Shown here piece by piece: positions 36,290-45,051 of a stretch of 64,000 bases of DNA (positions are counted from its first letter, which is position 1; the number at the start of each line of letters is the position of its first letter). The stretch lies in the NCBI RefSeq assembly GCF_001281485.1, contig NZ_CP012669.1:1922001-1986000 (forward strand), in the 5' to 3' direction. The position numbers were made by a program, and so were the translations under genes. The stretch is from Altererythrobacter epoxidivorans. GTDB taxonomy: Bacteria > Pseudomonadota > Alphaproteobacteria > Sphingomonadales > Sphingomonadaceae. A model generated the notes under the pieces. It made no database searches. It saw nothing but the letters and a program-made list of their open reading frames with translations, and was not told the origin of the DNA.

Positions 36290-37429
36290 GTGTCAAAGAA
36301 GAAACGTATCGTCGTAAAGGTCGGCTCGACCTTGCTTGCAAACACCGACAGACTGACCCCCCGCTTTGCGTTCATGCAGCGCCTGCTCGAAGATATCGCG
36401 CGCCTCCGCGATGACGGTTACGATGTCATCCTGGCTTCCTCCGGCGCTGTCGCGCTGGGCCTGAACACTGTGGGAGCGAAGCCGGAAACCGCCGGACTCA
36501 GCGACAAGCAGGCCGCTGCCGCATGTGGCATGCCCCTGCTCCTCAATGCCTATCGGCAGGTCGGCCACGAATTCGGTTTCGAGATCGCGCAGATCCTGCT
36601 GACGCTCGGCGATTTCGAGAACCACCGCCGCTTCCTCAACACCCGGAACACCGTGAACCGTCTGCTCAAGGCGCGGATCGTCCCGATCGTGAACGAGAAC
36701 GACACGATTACGACCGAGGAAATTCGCGTTGGCGATAACGACCGGTTGGCGGCGAAGATCGCGCAGATGGTAGAGGCCGATGCCTTCATCATCCTGACCG
36801 GCGTCGATGGATTGTATGACCGTGACCCGTCGGAAGAAGGCGCGCAGCTGGTCGAGGAATTACATGATGTCAGCGAGTATCTCGCAGCAGCATCGGGTAC
36901 CAGTTCGCTCGGCACGGGAGGCATGCTGACGAAGCTTCAGGCAGCGAACATGGCGCAGAACGCCGGCTGCACCACTTATATCGCGAATGGCGAAGCCGAT
37001 TACCCGCTCACCTCAGTCTTGCGCGGCGAGCGCCGCTGCACGGTCTGCGTCGCCCATTCGGAGCCGAACTCCCTGTGGGAGACATGGCTGGCCGACCGCC
37101 TCCAAATGGCTGGCAGCCTGGTCGTCAATGACGACGCGGCATCACGCCTGGGGAAGGACGACCCGATCCATCGCCGCGACGTAATCAAGATGGACGGCGA
37201 CTATACGCGCGGCGACGTGCTCCACATCTATGACGAGCAAGGTAACGAGCTGGCGCGTGGGCTTTCGGACTTCACCAGCGAGGAAACCGCGGTGATGATC
37301 AACAACCAAGACCTGCCTGCCGACCAGTTGCTGGGGTACCAGACCCACGCCGAACTGATCCGACCCGAAAACCTCGTCGTGCTGGAAAATCGCCACCTGA
37401 CCTGGGACACGCCCGAAGGCGTATCCTGA
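36290..37429 (+). CDS. proB: Glutamate 5-kinase
   Basis: First and normally feedback-inhibited step of proline synthesis. It has 379 residues: an amino-acid kinase domain (VVKVGSTLLA, ILASSGAVALG, IVNENDTITTEEIRVGDND, SLGTGGMLTKLQAA) followed by a PUA domain (~278-360, SRLGKDDPIHRRDVIKMDGD). The start is GTG at 36290, with AAGGA 7 bases upstream. It is divergent from proC-proA and preceded by a palindromic operator-like site. It converges with a TonB receptor gene 13 bases after its stop. An amino-acid-responsive regulator would fit, but its identity is not visible. Confidence 0.97.
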   Translation: MSKKKRIVVKVGSTLLANTDRLTPRFAFMQRLLEDIARLRDDGYDVILASSGAVALGLNTVGAKPETAGLSDKQAAAACGMPLLLNAYRQVGHEFGFEIAQILLTLGDFENHRRFLNTRNTVNRLLKARIVPIVNENDTITTEEIRVGDNDRLAAKIAQMVEADAFIILTGVDGLYDRDPSEEGAQLVEELHDVSEYLAAASGTSSLGTGGMLTKLQAANMAQNAGCTTYIANGEADYPLTSVLRGERRCTVCVAHSEPNSLWETWLADRLQMAGSLVVNDDAASRLGKDDPIHRRDVIKMDGDYTRGDVLHIYDEQGNELARGLSDFTSEETAVMINNQDLPADQLLGYQTHAELIRPENLVVLENRHLTWDTPEGVS

Positions 37430-37442
37430 GGGGACAGCCGCG

Positions 37443-39500
37443 CTAAAGGCCGAGCTTCAGGCCGGCCCAGAGCGTGCGCGGGGCACCGAAATCGACAGAT
37501 CCGCCCTGGTTGCGGGTCACGATCGTCTCCTCGGTCAGGTTCTCTCCGCGAAGCACCACTGCCAATGCATTGGTAATGGGAAACTCGACATAGGCATCGA
37601 CGGTCGTTGCCGCCGGCAGGGCATCGCTCTCCAGATCGTCCTCGAATTGCTTTCCGACATGGCGCAGCGTCAGCGCAGCGAGCCCGCGTTCGGCAAAACT
37701 CCACGATGCCGTGGCGCTGCCGATCCAGCTCGGCGACTGGGACGGGCGATTGCCATTGAAAGCCTGACCTTCCTCGCGCGTTTCGGCATCGACATAGGCG
37801 AGCGAGGAATTCACCCGCAGTTTGCCGAAAGCCAGCGCTGCGCTCGCTTCGACACCCCTCGCCCGGATCGAGTCGATATTGAGCCGCTGGCGAGTGGTTG
37901 CATCCAGCGTGACATTTGCGATGGCATCGCGAACCGTGTTGTCGAACAGGGTCAGGCCGAGGTCCAGCCTGTCGCCGCGGCTGTAATCCAGCCCGATCTC
38001 GAAACCTTCGAGCCGTTCCGGCTTCAAGTCCTCGTTCGCGAGCGTCGTGACGGGAAATACCACAAACGGTCGGTAAAGTTCATTGAGGGTCGGCAGGCGC
38101 AGGCCGGTATAGCCCGCCACCCTCAGCCGCATGCCGTTTGCAAGGCCCACCATTGCGCCCCCGCGAAACGATCCGATCCAGCCCGAACGATCTTCGAATG
38201 CCTCGTCGCTTACAATCGAGCCGTTGCCGTCGACCGAAGTGTAGAAACCGCCGCTGATCGAATAACGATCTGCCCGCGCACCTGCCGTCAGGACCACTGG
38301 CCCGATGGAATAGTCGTCCTCGATGAACAGGCCGAGATTGCTGTTGCGACCACCCGCGTTGCGCCGCTCTGTCACATTGCCAGAAAATGCGCTGATCGCG
38401 GTTTCGAAAAGTTCGCCGTCCGCAAGGCGATAATCGACGCCCAGGCGCAATTCGTGGGCATCGCCGCTCGGTGGGCGAAGTTCGAACTTGCCGCCTATTC
38501 CCGTCGCGGGCGTGTTGCGCTGGTCCAGTACCGGCACGAACCGGGTCGAGCTGACGACAACATTGGTGAAGTTGCGCGCCTGCACATATCCAAGCAGATC
38601 GAATTGCCAGTCGCCCGTGCCGACCAGGCGCAGGCTCGCATCCTGCCCTTCCATCGAATTGTCAGCGCCATCGAAGCGGAGCGTGCGATTGTCTTCGTAC
38701 ACCAGGCCCCGCGCCTGCAGTTCGACTGTATCGCTGATCGGTGCGACACCGCGCAGCTGTATGGACCAGCTATCGTATGCCGCGCGCGCCGTAGCCGGCA
38801 CCCGCTGGTCGGTCGGCGTGGTGTAGAACCCCTTCCCGCGATCCCAGCGCCCCGAAATCGTGGCAAAGCCCCGCCCCAGATTGCCCGCGAGAGTGGCGGC
38901 TGCTTCGGTTTCGCCCCGATTGTTCGAGAGGACCCTCCCGCTTGCCGTGCCGAGCGTTGCGGCATCGGCACTGACCAGTTCGATTGTTCCCGCCAGTGCG
39001 CCCGCGCCGAACGGGCCGGACCCACCGCCACGCGTAACCTTGGCATAGGACAGCCGCTCCGGATCGATGGCGCTGAAAGGGATGTAGCCGAAGAAAGGGT
39101 CCGCCATCGGCACGCCGTCGAGCAGCACCAGCGCCCGGCTGGTTGCGTTGCCGCCCAAGGCTCGCAAGGTCGCCCCCTGGGCAGACGGATTTGCCGACCG
39201 GCTGTCCGAGCGGCGAAATTGCTGGAATCCCGCGATACCGGACAGCGCATCCTCGATCCGCCCCGATGCTGCACTCACCAGTTGCTCGCGCTCGATATAG
39301 CGCGTGTCATAGGCCACGGAGGATAGTGGGTCCTCGAGCCCCTCGCCGGTGACGACGATTACAGGACTTGCGCGGTCAGCGTCATCGCTCTCGCTTGCTT
39401 GTTCTTGCGCCAAAAGAGGCGCGGCACCGGCCGCAGCCAGTGCGAATGCGAGGGTTGCAAGAGATACGCGGATCTTCGGGATAGTGTCGGTAATGATCAT
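37443..39500 (-). CDS. TonB-dependent receptor, BtuB/colicin-receptor type
   Basis: A 685-residue outer membrane transporter. The signal peptide ends near residue 31 (APLLAQ). A TonB-box-like SPVIVVTGEG (45-54) precedes the plug domain (GRIEDALSGIAGFQQFRRSD, LVLLDGVPMADPFFGY). A 22-strand-type barrel follows, with the usual LNELYRPF, LKPERLEGFEIGLDY and RARGVEASA segments, ending in WAGLKLGL. The plug resembles BtuB-like transporters for cobalamin or other chelates, but I find no cobalamin riboswitch upstream, so the ligand is open. GAAGGA lies 9 bases before the ATG. Confidence 0.9.
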   Translation of the reverse strand: MIITDTIPKIRVSLATLAFALAAAGAAPLLAQEQASESDDADRASPVIVVTGEGLEDPLSSVAYDTRYIEREQLVSAASGRIEDALSGIAGFQQFRRSDSRSANPSAQGATLRALGGNATSRALVLLDGVPMADPFFGYIPFSAIDPERLSYAKVTRGGGSGPFGAGALAGTIELVSADAATLGTASGRVLSNNRGETEAAATLAGNLGRGFATISGRWDRGKGFYTTPTDQRVPATARAAYDSWSIQLRGVAPISDTVELQARGLVYEDNRTLRFDGADNSMEGQDASLRLVGTGDWQFDLLGYVQARNFTNVVVSSTRFVPVLDQRNTPATGIGGKFELRPPSGDAHELRLGVDYRLADGELFETAISAFSGNVTERRNAGGRNSNLGLFIEDDYSIGPVVLTAGARADRYSISGGFYTSVDGNGSIVSDEAFEDRSGWIGSFRGGAMVGLANGMRLRVAGYTGLRLPTLNELYRPFVVFPVTTLANEDLKPERLEGFEIGLDYSRGDRLDLGLTLFDNTVRDAIANVTLDATTRQRLNIDSIRARGVEASAALAFGKLRVNSSLAYVDAETREEGQAFNGNRPSQSPSWIGSATASWSFAERGLAALTLRHVGKQFEDDLESDALPAATTVDAYVEFPITNALAVVLRGENLTEETIVTRNQGGSVDFGAPRTLWAGLKLGL

Positions 39501-39552
39501 TGCCGCGCGTCCTTCGCAATTCCCGCCGCGATCATCAACCGATTGCAGAAAC

Positions 39553-39590
39553 TAAAACGCCCACGACGACACAGGGTCGGCATGGGCGCT
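39553..39590 (-). terminator. Terminator of the small EcfG-type gene
   Basis: On the minus strand GCGCCCA (39583-39589) pairs with TGGGCGT (39557-39563), with a G-T pair, followed by TTTTAGTTT. It lies ~35 bases after the stop of the 85-residue gene and before the TonB receptor gene. Confidence 0.65.
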
Positions 39591-39624
39591 GTCCCGCCGA
39601 AGCGGTAATTTATCGCGTCACCGA

Positions 39625-39882
39625 TCAGGCGGCAGCAGGTGCCGTGGAAGTCGCAGGCGGTGTCTTCGATGTATCCGTCGAACCGGTTTCGGCGTCCTTC
39701 TTGTCCATGTATTTCTTCAGGAAGTAGCCGCCGGCGCCGATGGCGAGCATCGCGGGAATGCTCATGCGACGAAGGATGACCGGCGCGGTCGCACCGATCA
39801 CTGCCCCGAGCGGGCCGCCGATCTTGCTCGTATGTTCTGCTGCCTTGGCACCAAGGCCTGCTCCGATAATCTTGCCAAACAT
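39625..39882 (-). CDS. 85-residue Gly/Ala-rich membrane protein under an EcfG-type promoter
   Basis: No named family recognised. The protein has two glycine- and alanine-rich hydrophobic stretches (about 5-36, GAGLGAKAAEHTSKIGGPLG and GAVIGATAPVILRR; and 42-55, IPAMLAIGAGGYFL), then KKYMDKKDAE and a Thr/Ser/Pro/Ala tail. The first resembles glycine-zipper segments of small stress-related membrane proteins. GGAG precedes the ATG, and a full-consensus EcfG promoter lies 22 bases upstream of the start codon, so it is probably a general stress response gene. It has its own terminator, making it a monocistronic unit between a sulfotransferase and a TonB receptor. Confidence 0.8.
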   Translation of the reverse strand: MFGKIIGAGLGAKAAEHTSKIGGPLGAVIGATAPVILRRMSIPAMLAIGAGGYFLKKYMDKKDAETGSTDTSKTPPATSTAPAAA

Positions 39883-39903
39883 TGTAATCTCCTTTGCAAG
39901 ATC

Positions 39904-39928
39904 AACGGATTGGCGCGGCCAAAGTTCC
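39904..39928 (-). promoter_or_regulatory. Predicted EcfG (general stress response) promoter
   Basis: On the minus strand GGAAC (39924-39928), a 16-base spacer and CGTT (39904-39907) match the EcfG consensus in full. The expected transcription start leaves a short leader carrying the AGGAG of the 85-residue gene. It lies in the gap between that gene and the sulfotransferase. Confidence 0.78.
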
Positions 39929-39934
39929 GGAGCT

Positions 39935-41242
39935 TCAGCTCAGTCGGCGACGCTTCTTCGCCACGTGGCCGACATCGTCCTCAGTCGGAATGCCGTAGGT
40001 CTCAACGTAGTCGCGGAAACGCTCCGTCACCTCCTCCTGAGTCAGCCCGAACTGAGCCAGGCTGTACTGGTGCGGGTGCCGTTTGAGCGCACGCGACCGT
40101 TCGAGGAAATCTTCCATCCCCGGGACAGCTGGCTCGATGTCCAGATCCAGGAATCCGTAGATCCGCTCCATCGTGCCGCGCCAGTCGCGATCCATCTCGT
40201 CATACTGGACGTCGATCATGCGGTCCGCCGGGATCGCATCGATCGCCGCCCGCATGCGCGCAATCATCGTTTCGGTCTTGCCCAGCCATTCACGGCCGAT
40301 CCTGCCGGGATCGACATCGTCGGAATAGATGATGGTCTGGTTCCAAGCGAGCGAGGCCGCGCTACCCACCACCGCTTGCGGATCGCGATGGGTAAATATC
40401 AGCCGCGCATCCGGAAACACCTTCAACAGCGCGGGCAGGTCCATCATGTGTTGCGGGGTTTTCAGGATCCATGGCCGGATCGATGACACCTGCTGCGACC
40501 AGCCGACCAGCCGCAAGAGGTCTGCCAGATAGCGATAGGCCGGTTCTGCATCCTGTTGCTCGCACCACCGGGCGTAACTCGGCACGTGCCACTGCGCATC
40601 GTGCTTCATGCTCCACATGCTGGCGACCAGCAGGCCCAGTTCTTCCTCCGGTTCGAACGGCCCGGTCGGATGGATCGACAGGGTGCGCGGGTTGGCGAGC
40701 CGGGCGACCTTCATGATCCGCCGCGCCAGGACAGGGCGGAAATCTTCCTTCTCGCCCGCCAGCACCTGTTCAAACTCGGGGCGCGGCACCGGGCTGATCG
40801 TTTCGAAGCTGCGCATGTGGGAGAACCGCCGATCGCTGGCGAGCAGGCGGTGCAGGCGCGTCGTCCCCGAACGCATCGGCCCCACGATCACGACCGGTCG
40901 CGCGATCGCTCGCTCGAGAATTTCCGGGTGCCGCTTGAACCACTCCTGCGCGTAGAGCCGATCCCTCAGGATGTGGTGGAACTGCTTTTCCGAAGCAAAC
41001 TCGCCGGCCGCATTCAGCCTCGCTTCGTCGCGGACGGCATCCAGCAGGACTTCCATCGGCCGTTCGAACCAGCGGTCGCCGAAATCGTCCAGTCCCGTCG
41101 CTTCCATCGCGGCATCGAGCAGGGCCTGTTTCTCGAGCCGTGGCCGGGACAGCAGGCCAATCCGCCTGCCAGCGCGGATGGAGCCGTCGAGAATATCTAT
41201 GAAGCGTGTTCGTTGCGGAGGCCGTGCCGGAATATCAGCCAA
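39935..41242 (-). CDS. Sulfotransferase family protein
   Basis: A 435-residue PAPS-dependent sulfotransferase-like protein. The 5'-phosphosulfate loop is VGPMRSGTTRLHRLL (~120-134) and the 3'-phosphate segment is RLIFTHRDPQAVVGS. FEPEEELGLL and KTPQHMMDLPALLKVFPDAR are typical of the bacterial Sulfotransfer_3 group. The acceptor (lipid, glycan or small molecule) is not known. No sulfate-activation genes are nearby. The only usual start in frame is TTG at 41242, because a TGA closes the frame 24 bases upstream; GGATCGGGG lies 12 bases before it. The N-terminal end is therefore less certain than the rest. Confidence 0.88.
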   Translation of the reverse strand: MADIPARPPQRTRFIDILDGSIRAGRRIGLLSRPRLEKQALLDAAMEATGLDDFGDRWFERPMEVLLDAVRDEARLNAAGEFASEKQFHHILRDRLYAQEWFKRHPEILERAIARPVVIVGPMRSGTTRLHRLLASDRRFSHMRSFETISPVPRPEFEQVLAGEKEDFRPVLARRIMKVARLANPRTLSIHPTGPFEPEEELGLLVASMWSMKHDAQWHVPSYARWCEQQDAEPAYRYLADLLRLVGWSQQVSSIRPWILKTPQHMMDLPALLKVFPDARLIFTHRDPQAVVGSAASLAWNQTIIYSDDVDPGRIGREWLGKTETMIARMRAAIDAIPADRMIDVQYDEMDRDWRGTMERIYGFLDLDIEPAVPGMEDFLERSRALKRHPHQYSLAQFGLTQEEVTERFRDYVETYGIPTEDDVGHVAKKRRRLS

Positions 41243-41391
41243 AATGTCTTGCCCCGATCCTTTTCAAACTGGCAGCCCCACCTGCCGGAATGCGGGCGTG
41301 TAGCCGTTCACATGTTCCATTCAAGGCGCGGGCAGGAATTATGTTCCTCTCTACTGGCATTTGCCTTCGGCAAAAGGCATAGGCGCTGACC

Positions 41392-42672
41392 ATGCATGAC
41401 ATCCGATTGATCAGGAACGATCCGAAGAGTTTCGACGCCGCGCTCGAGCGTCGCGGCGTTGCACCTGTTGCAGGGGAAATCCTTGCGCTGGACGAAGAGA
41501 AACGCGCGATTTCGACGCGCATGCAGGAAGCGCAGAATCGCCGCAACGAAGCGTCCAAGGCGATCGGCCAGGCGATGGCCAAGGGCGACAAGGATACCGC
41601 CGAGGCGCTGAAGGCTGAAGTCGCCGAAATCAAGCAGGCGCTGCCGGCTCTGGAAGAGCAGGACCGCGAGCTTTCGAGGAAACTTGACGACCTGCTGGCG
41701 ACGATCCCCAACCTGCCCGCCGAAGACGTACCGCTGGGCGAAGACGAGAACAACAACCAGCAGGCCTCGCGCTGGGGCGATCCGCGCAATTTCGATTTCG
41801 ATCCCAAGGAGCACGCCGACCTCGGTCCGGCGCTCGGCATGGATTTCGAAACCGGAGCCAAGATTTCCGGGGCGCGTTTCACCTTCCTGCGCGGCCAGAT
41901 GGCACGGCTCGAGCGGGCGCTCGGGCAATTCATGCTCGACCGCCAGACCACCGAGCGCGGCTATACCGAATGCAATCCGCCGCTGCTGGTTCGCGAGGAA
42001 TCGCTTTATGGCACCGGCCAGTTGCCCAAGTTCGCCGAGGACAACTTCCGTACCACCGACGACCGCTGGTTGATCCCGACGGCAGAGGTCAGCCTGACCA
42101 ATGCCGTGCGCGAAGAGATCATCGACGACCTTGCGCAGCCCCTGCGCATGACCGCGCTGACGCCATGCTTCCGCAGCGAAGCGGGCGCAGCAGGCAAGGA
42201 TACGCGCGGCTATATCCGCCAGCACCAGTTCCAGAAGGTCGAGCTCGTCAGCATTTGCGCGCCCGAAGACTGGGAAAGCGAACACGAACACATGGTCCGA
42301 TCGGCCGAGCTGATCCTCGAAGCGCTGCATCTGCCCTATCGCAAGATGCTGCTGTGCACCGGCGACATGGGCTTCGGCGCGCGCAAGACATACGACCTCG
42401 AAGTCTGGCTGCCGGGCCAGGGCGCCTATCGCGAGATCAGCTCGATCAGCTGGTGCGGCGATTTCCAGGCGCGCCGGATGAATGCGCGCTATCGTCCGGA
42501 AGGCGAGAAAAAGACTGCCTTCGTCCACACGCTCAACGGCTCGGGCCTTGCAGTCGGACGCACGCTGGTTGCGGTGCTCGAGAATTACCAGAACGCCGAC
42601 GGCAGCGTTACCGTGCCTGACGCCCTGCTCCCCTACACCGGCGGAATGACCAAGCTGGAGCCTGTGGCCTGA
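41392..42672 (+). CDS. serS: Seryl-tRNA synthetase
   Basis: Class II synthetase charging tRNA-Ser and tRNA-Sec. It has 426 residues. The N-terminal coiled-coil tRNA-binding arm (~25-105) is rich in Glu, Ala and Lys. The catalytic core has [13 protein letters not shown], motif 2 [21 protein letters not shown], the specificity segment [20 protein letters not shown] and motif 3 [19 protein letters not shown]. The stop codon overlaps the surE start by 1 base (TGATG), giving a serS-surE operon seen in many alphaproteobacteria. Confidence 0.98.
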   Translation: MHDIRLIRNDPKSFDAALERRGVAPVAGEILALDEEKRAISTRMQEAQNRRNEASKAIGQAMAKGDKDTAEALKAEVAEIKQALPALEEQDRELSRKLDDLLATIPNLPAEDVPLGEDENNNQQASRWGDPRNFDFDPKEHADLGPALGMDFETGAKISGARFTFLRGQMARLERALGQFMLDRQTTERGYTECNPPLLVREESLYGTGQLPKFAEDNFRTTDDRWLIPTAEVSLTNAVREEIIDDLAQPLRMTALTPCFRSEAGAAGKDTRGYIRQHQFQKVELVSICAPEDWESEHEHMVRSAELILEALHLPYRKMLLCTGDMGFGARKTYDLEVWLPGQGAYREISSISWCGDFQARRMNARYRPEGEKKTAFVHTLNGSGLAVGRTLVAVLENYQNADGSVTVPDALLPYTGGMTKLEPVA

Positions 42673-43436
42673 TGCGCATCCTCGTAACCAATGACGACGG
42701 TATCCACGCGCCGGGACTCGAAGTGCTCGAAGCGATCGCGCATGAATTGTCGGACGATGTCTGGGTTTGCGCACCTTCGGACAACCAGACCGGTGCAGGC
42801 CACTCGCTGACGCTCTCGCTGCCGGTCCGTTTGCGCAAGCATTCCGAGCGGCGTTTTTCCGTCACCGGCACACCGACCGATGCTGTTTCGATGGGCCTGA
42901 AGCATGTCATGGACGGCGCACCCGATCTCATCCTTTCGGGCGTGAACGCCGGCGCCAATCTGGGGGACGACATCACCTATTCGGGCACGGTTTCCGCTGC
43001 GATGGAAGGTGCGCTGGCCGGTGTCAGGTCGATCGCCATGAGCCAAGTCATGCGGCAGGAACGGCCCGCGTCGGGCGATCGCTTCCATGCAGCGCGCAAC
43101 TGGGGCGCGCGCGTGATCCAGCCTCTGCTCGATGCACCGCACGAGCCACGCACTCTCGTCAGCGTCAACTTCCCCGCCCTCGACGCCGAACAGGTCCAGG
43201 GTATGCGCGTCGTGCGCCAGGGCTTTCACGACTATGCCCGCGCATCCATCGTCGAAGCTCGCGATCCGCGGGGCCAGCGATATTACTGGTTCGGTCTCGA
43301 CGCGATCGAGCACACACCCGACCACGGGACCGACCTGGAAGCGATCGCCGAAGATCACATCTCGATCACGCCGCTGCAACTCGACCTGACCCATCACGCG
43401 AGCCTCGGCGTGCTTGCCGATCGGTTCAAGGGGTGA
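42672..43436 (+). CDS. surE: 5'/3'-nucleotidase SurE
   Basis: Metal-dependent survival protein that dephosphorylates nucleoside monophosphates and short polyphosphates in the cytoplasm. It has 254 residues. The N-terminus has the metal site TNDDGIHAPG, followed by APSDNQTGAGHSLT and LSGVNAGANLGDDITYSGTV, all SurE signatures. It overlaps serS by 1 base, and the channel gene starts 13 bases after its stop, so the three are one transcript. In many bacteria surE is followed by pcm; no pcm is present here. Confidence 0.96.
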   Translation: MRILVTNDDGIHAPGLEVLEAIAHELSDDVWVCAPSDNQTGAGHSLTLSLPVRLRKHSERRFSVTGTPTDAVSMGLKHVMDGAPDLILSGVNAGANLGDDITYSGTVSAAMEGALAGVRSIAMSQVMRQERPASGDRFHAARNWGARVIQPLLDAPHEPRTLVSVNFPALDAEQVQGMRVVRQGFHDYARASIVEARDPRGQRYYWFGLDAIEHTPDHGTDLEAIAEDHISITPLQLDLTHHASLGVLADRFKG

Positions 43437-43449
43437 CACACAGGCTCCC

Positions 43450-44520
43450 GTGAGAGAGCAGATCGACCAGATTCCGGCCGGCGGCAGGGGGCGGCGCGTC
43501 CGCGGGCCCCGGTTCAAACCGCTCCGCCGTGCGGTGAGGCTGCCCGTCTGGGGCGATCTTGGTATCCGCCTCGGCCTCGCCCTGCTGCTCATCACGCTGG
43601 TGGTGATGATCCACTGGTGGGATCGCGAAGGGCTGGTCGATAATCTCGACGGGGATGTCAGCTTCCTCGACGTCGTCTATTTCACCATGATCTCGATCAC
43701 GACGACCGGGTTTGGCGACATTGCCCCGATCAGCGACCGGGCGCGGCTGGTCGAAGCAGTCATCGTGACGCCCGTTCGTTTTGCCGTACTCTTCATCTTC
43801 GTCGGCACGGCGTATAACTTTCTAATCAAGCGAAGCTGGGAGAAGTGGCGCATGGCCCGCATCCAGGAAAAGCTCACCGACCATATCGTGGTGCTGGGCT
43901 ATGGCGTCTCCGGTTCGGAGGCGGTCGAGGAACTGATCGAACGCGGGACCGACCCGAGCTGCATCGTCGTGATCGATCCGAGCGAGGCCCGCCTCGCGGA
44001 TGCCGAATCCCTCGGTTGCAACGTCATGGCCGCAGACGCGACCCGGGACGAAACGCTGGAGGCAGTGCGCATCAACGAAGCGCAGACCGTACTCGTCAGC
44101 GCCGGGCGAGACGATACGTCGATCCTGATCGTGCTGACCGTCCGCCATCTTGCGCCCAACGTCCCTATCAGCGTCGTCGTGCGCGCCGATGATAACGAAC
44201 TGCTCGCGCGGCAGGCAGGTGCCGACAATGTCATCAATCCTGTCCGCTTCACCGGGCTGCTTTTGGCCGGAAGTGCCAAGGGTGCGCATATCGCCGACTA
44301 TCTTGCCGACCTCGCATCGGTGACGGGGCGTGTGCAGTTGGTCGAACGGCCGGTCACACCCGACGAAGTAGGCAAGTCGATCTCCAACCTTTCCAGCGGC
44401 GGCCGCGGGCTACGCATCTATCGCGATGGCAATCCGCTCGGATTCTGGGAAGCCGAATGCGAAACCTTGCGCGAAGGCGATGTCGTCGTCGAGATCGTCC
44501 AGACCAAGAGTGGCGGCTGA
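43450..44520 (+). CDS. Two-helix potassium channel with TrkA-N/TrkA-C (RCK) domains
   Basis: A 356-residue ligand-gated potassium channel of the MthK/KCh type. After a basic N-terminus, helix 1 (~38-55) and helix 2 (~105-127) flank a pore loop with the filter TTTGFGD. The RCK domain starts at ~145 with the nucleotide-binding motif VVLGYGVSGSEAV, and a TrkA-C domain ends the protein. The GTG at 43450 is chosen because upstream starts would fall inside surE. The filter TGFGD varies from the commoner TVGYGD but is known in prokaryotic channels. Co-transcription with serS-surE is likely; a role in osmotic or potassium homeostasis is inferred. Confidence 0.9.
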   Translation: MREQIDQIPAGGRGRRVRGPRFKPLRRAVRLPVWGDLGIRLGLALLLITLVVMIHWWDREGLVDNLDGDVSFLDVVYFTMISITTTGFGDIAPISDRARLVEAVIVTPVRFAVLFIFVGTAYNFLIKRSWEKWRMARIQEKLTDHIVVLGYGVSGSEAVEELIERGTDPSCIVVIDPSEARLADAESLGCNVMAADATRDETLEAVRINEAQTVLVSAGRDDTSILIVLTVRHLAPNVPISVVVRADDNELLARQAGADNVINPVRFTGLLLAGSAKGAHIADYLADLASVTGRVQLVERPVTPDEVGKSISNLSSGGRGLRIYRDGNPLGFWEAECETLREGDVVVEIVQTKSGG

Positions 44521-44526
44521 GCGCCC

Positions 44527-44943
44527 CTATCCCAGCAGGATAAACGCAGCCCCGGCAGCGGCCATGCCGACCACGAAATAGCCGGCATCGATCGCGAACA
44601 GTTTACCCGGACGCATCTGGAACAGGTAATTGATGCCGATGGCCGGCGCCATGATTGTGGCGGCAAACCCCGTTGCCATCATCATGATCACATGGGGCGA
44701 AGGATTGGTCCGGGCGATATTGTGGCCCAGCATCAGCACGACCAGCAGTTCGAACAGGAACGCCAGCAGCATGATCAGCCAGGTCGGGTTCTGCCCCGGG
44801 CGAGGCCCGGCCTGCATCATCTCGTCGGTGATACCGTTTAGCTGCCGCCACTGCTTGCCGAACAGCGGCCCGTACCACAACGCCCCGATCATGAAGAACG
44901 CCGCTGCACCCACGAAAACGGCCAAAAGATTGATCTCGCCCAT
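44527..44943 (-). CDS. DUF1761 family membrane protein
   Basis: A 138-residue protein with four predicted membrane helices (around 5-24, 52-74, 83-103 and 113-135). The segment IGALWYGPLFGKQWRQLNG, after the first helix, is the DUF1761 hallmark. No activity is known for the family. The start at 44943 is supported by GGGAGAGAG directly upstream; the longer open frame to 45348 would run under the divergent rimO gene. It converges with the channel gene (6-base gap) and is divergent from rimO. Confidence 0.88.
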   Translation of the reverse strand: MGEINLLAVFVGAAAFFMIGALWYGPLFGKQWRQLNGITDEMMQAGPRPGQNPTWLIMLLAFLFELLVVLMLGHNIARTNPSPHVIMMMATGFAATIMAPAIGINYLFQMRPGKLFAIDAGYFVVGMAAAGAAFILLG

Positions 44944-45051
44944 TTGCTCTCTCCCCTCGCGGCGAAGCGAGATGTCGTCGCCCCGCGACTGGGGGGATAG
45001 CGCAAAGCCGTGCGCACGTGTAGAGCGCCGCGCAATCCTGGATTGAATGGC

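Noticed and set aside
37647..39326. 559-codon plus-strand frame
   Set aside because: Fully antisense to a TonB-dependent receptor with plug and barrel signatures; its translation shows no recognisable domain.
39501..39624. Cobalamin riboswitch before the BtuB-type receptor
   Set aside because: No B12-box or matching stem arrangement in the ~120 bases upstream; the region is explained by a terminator of the preceding gene.
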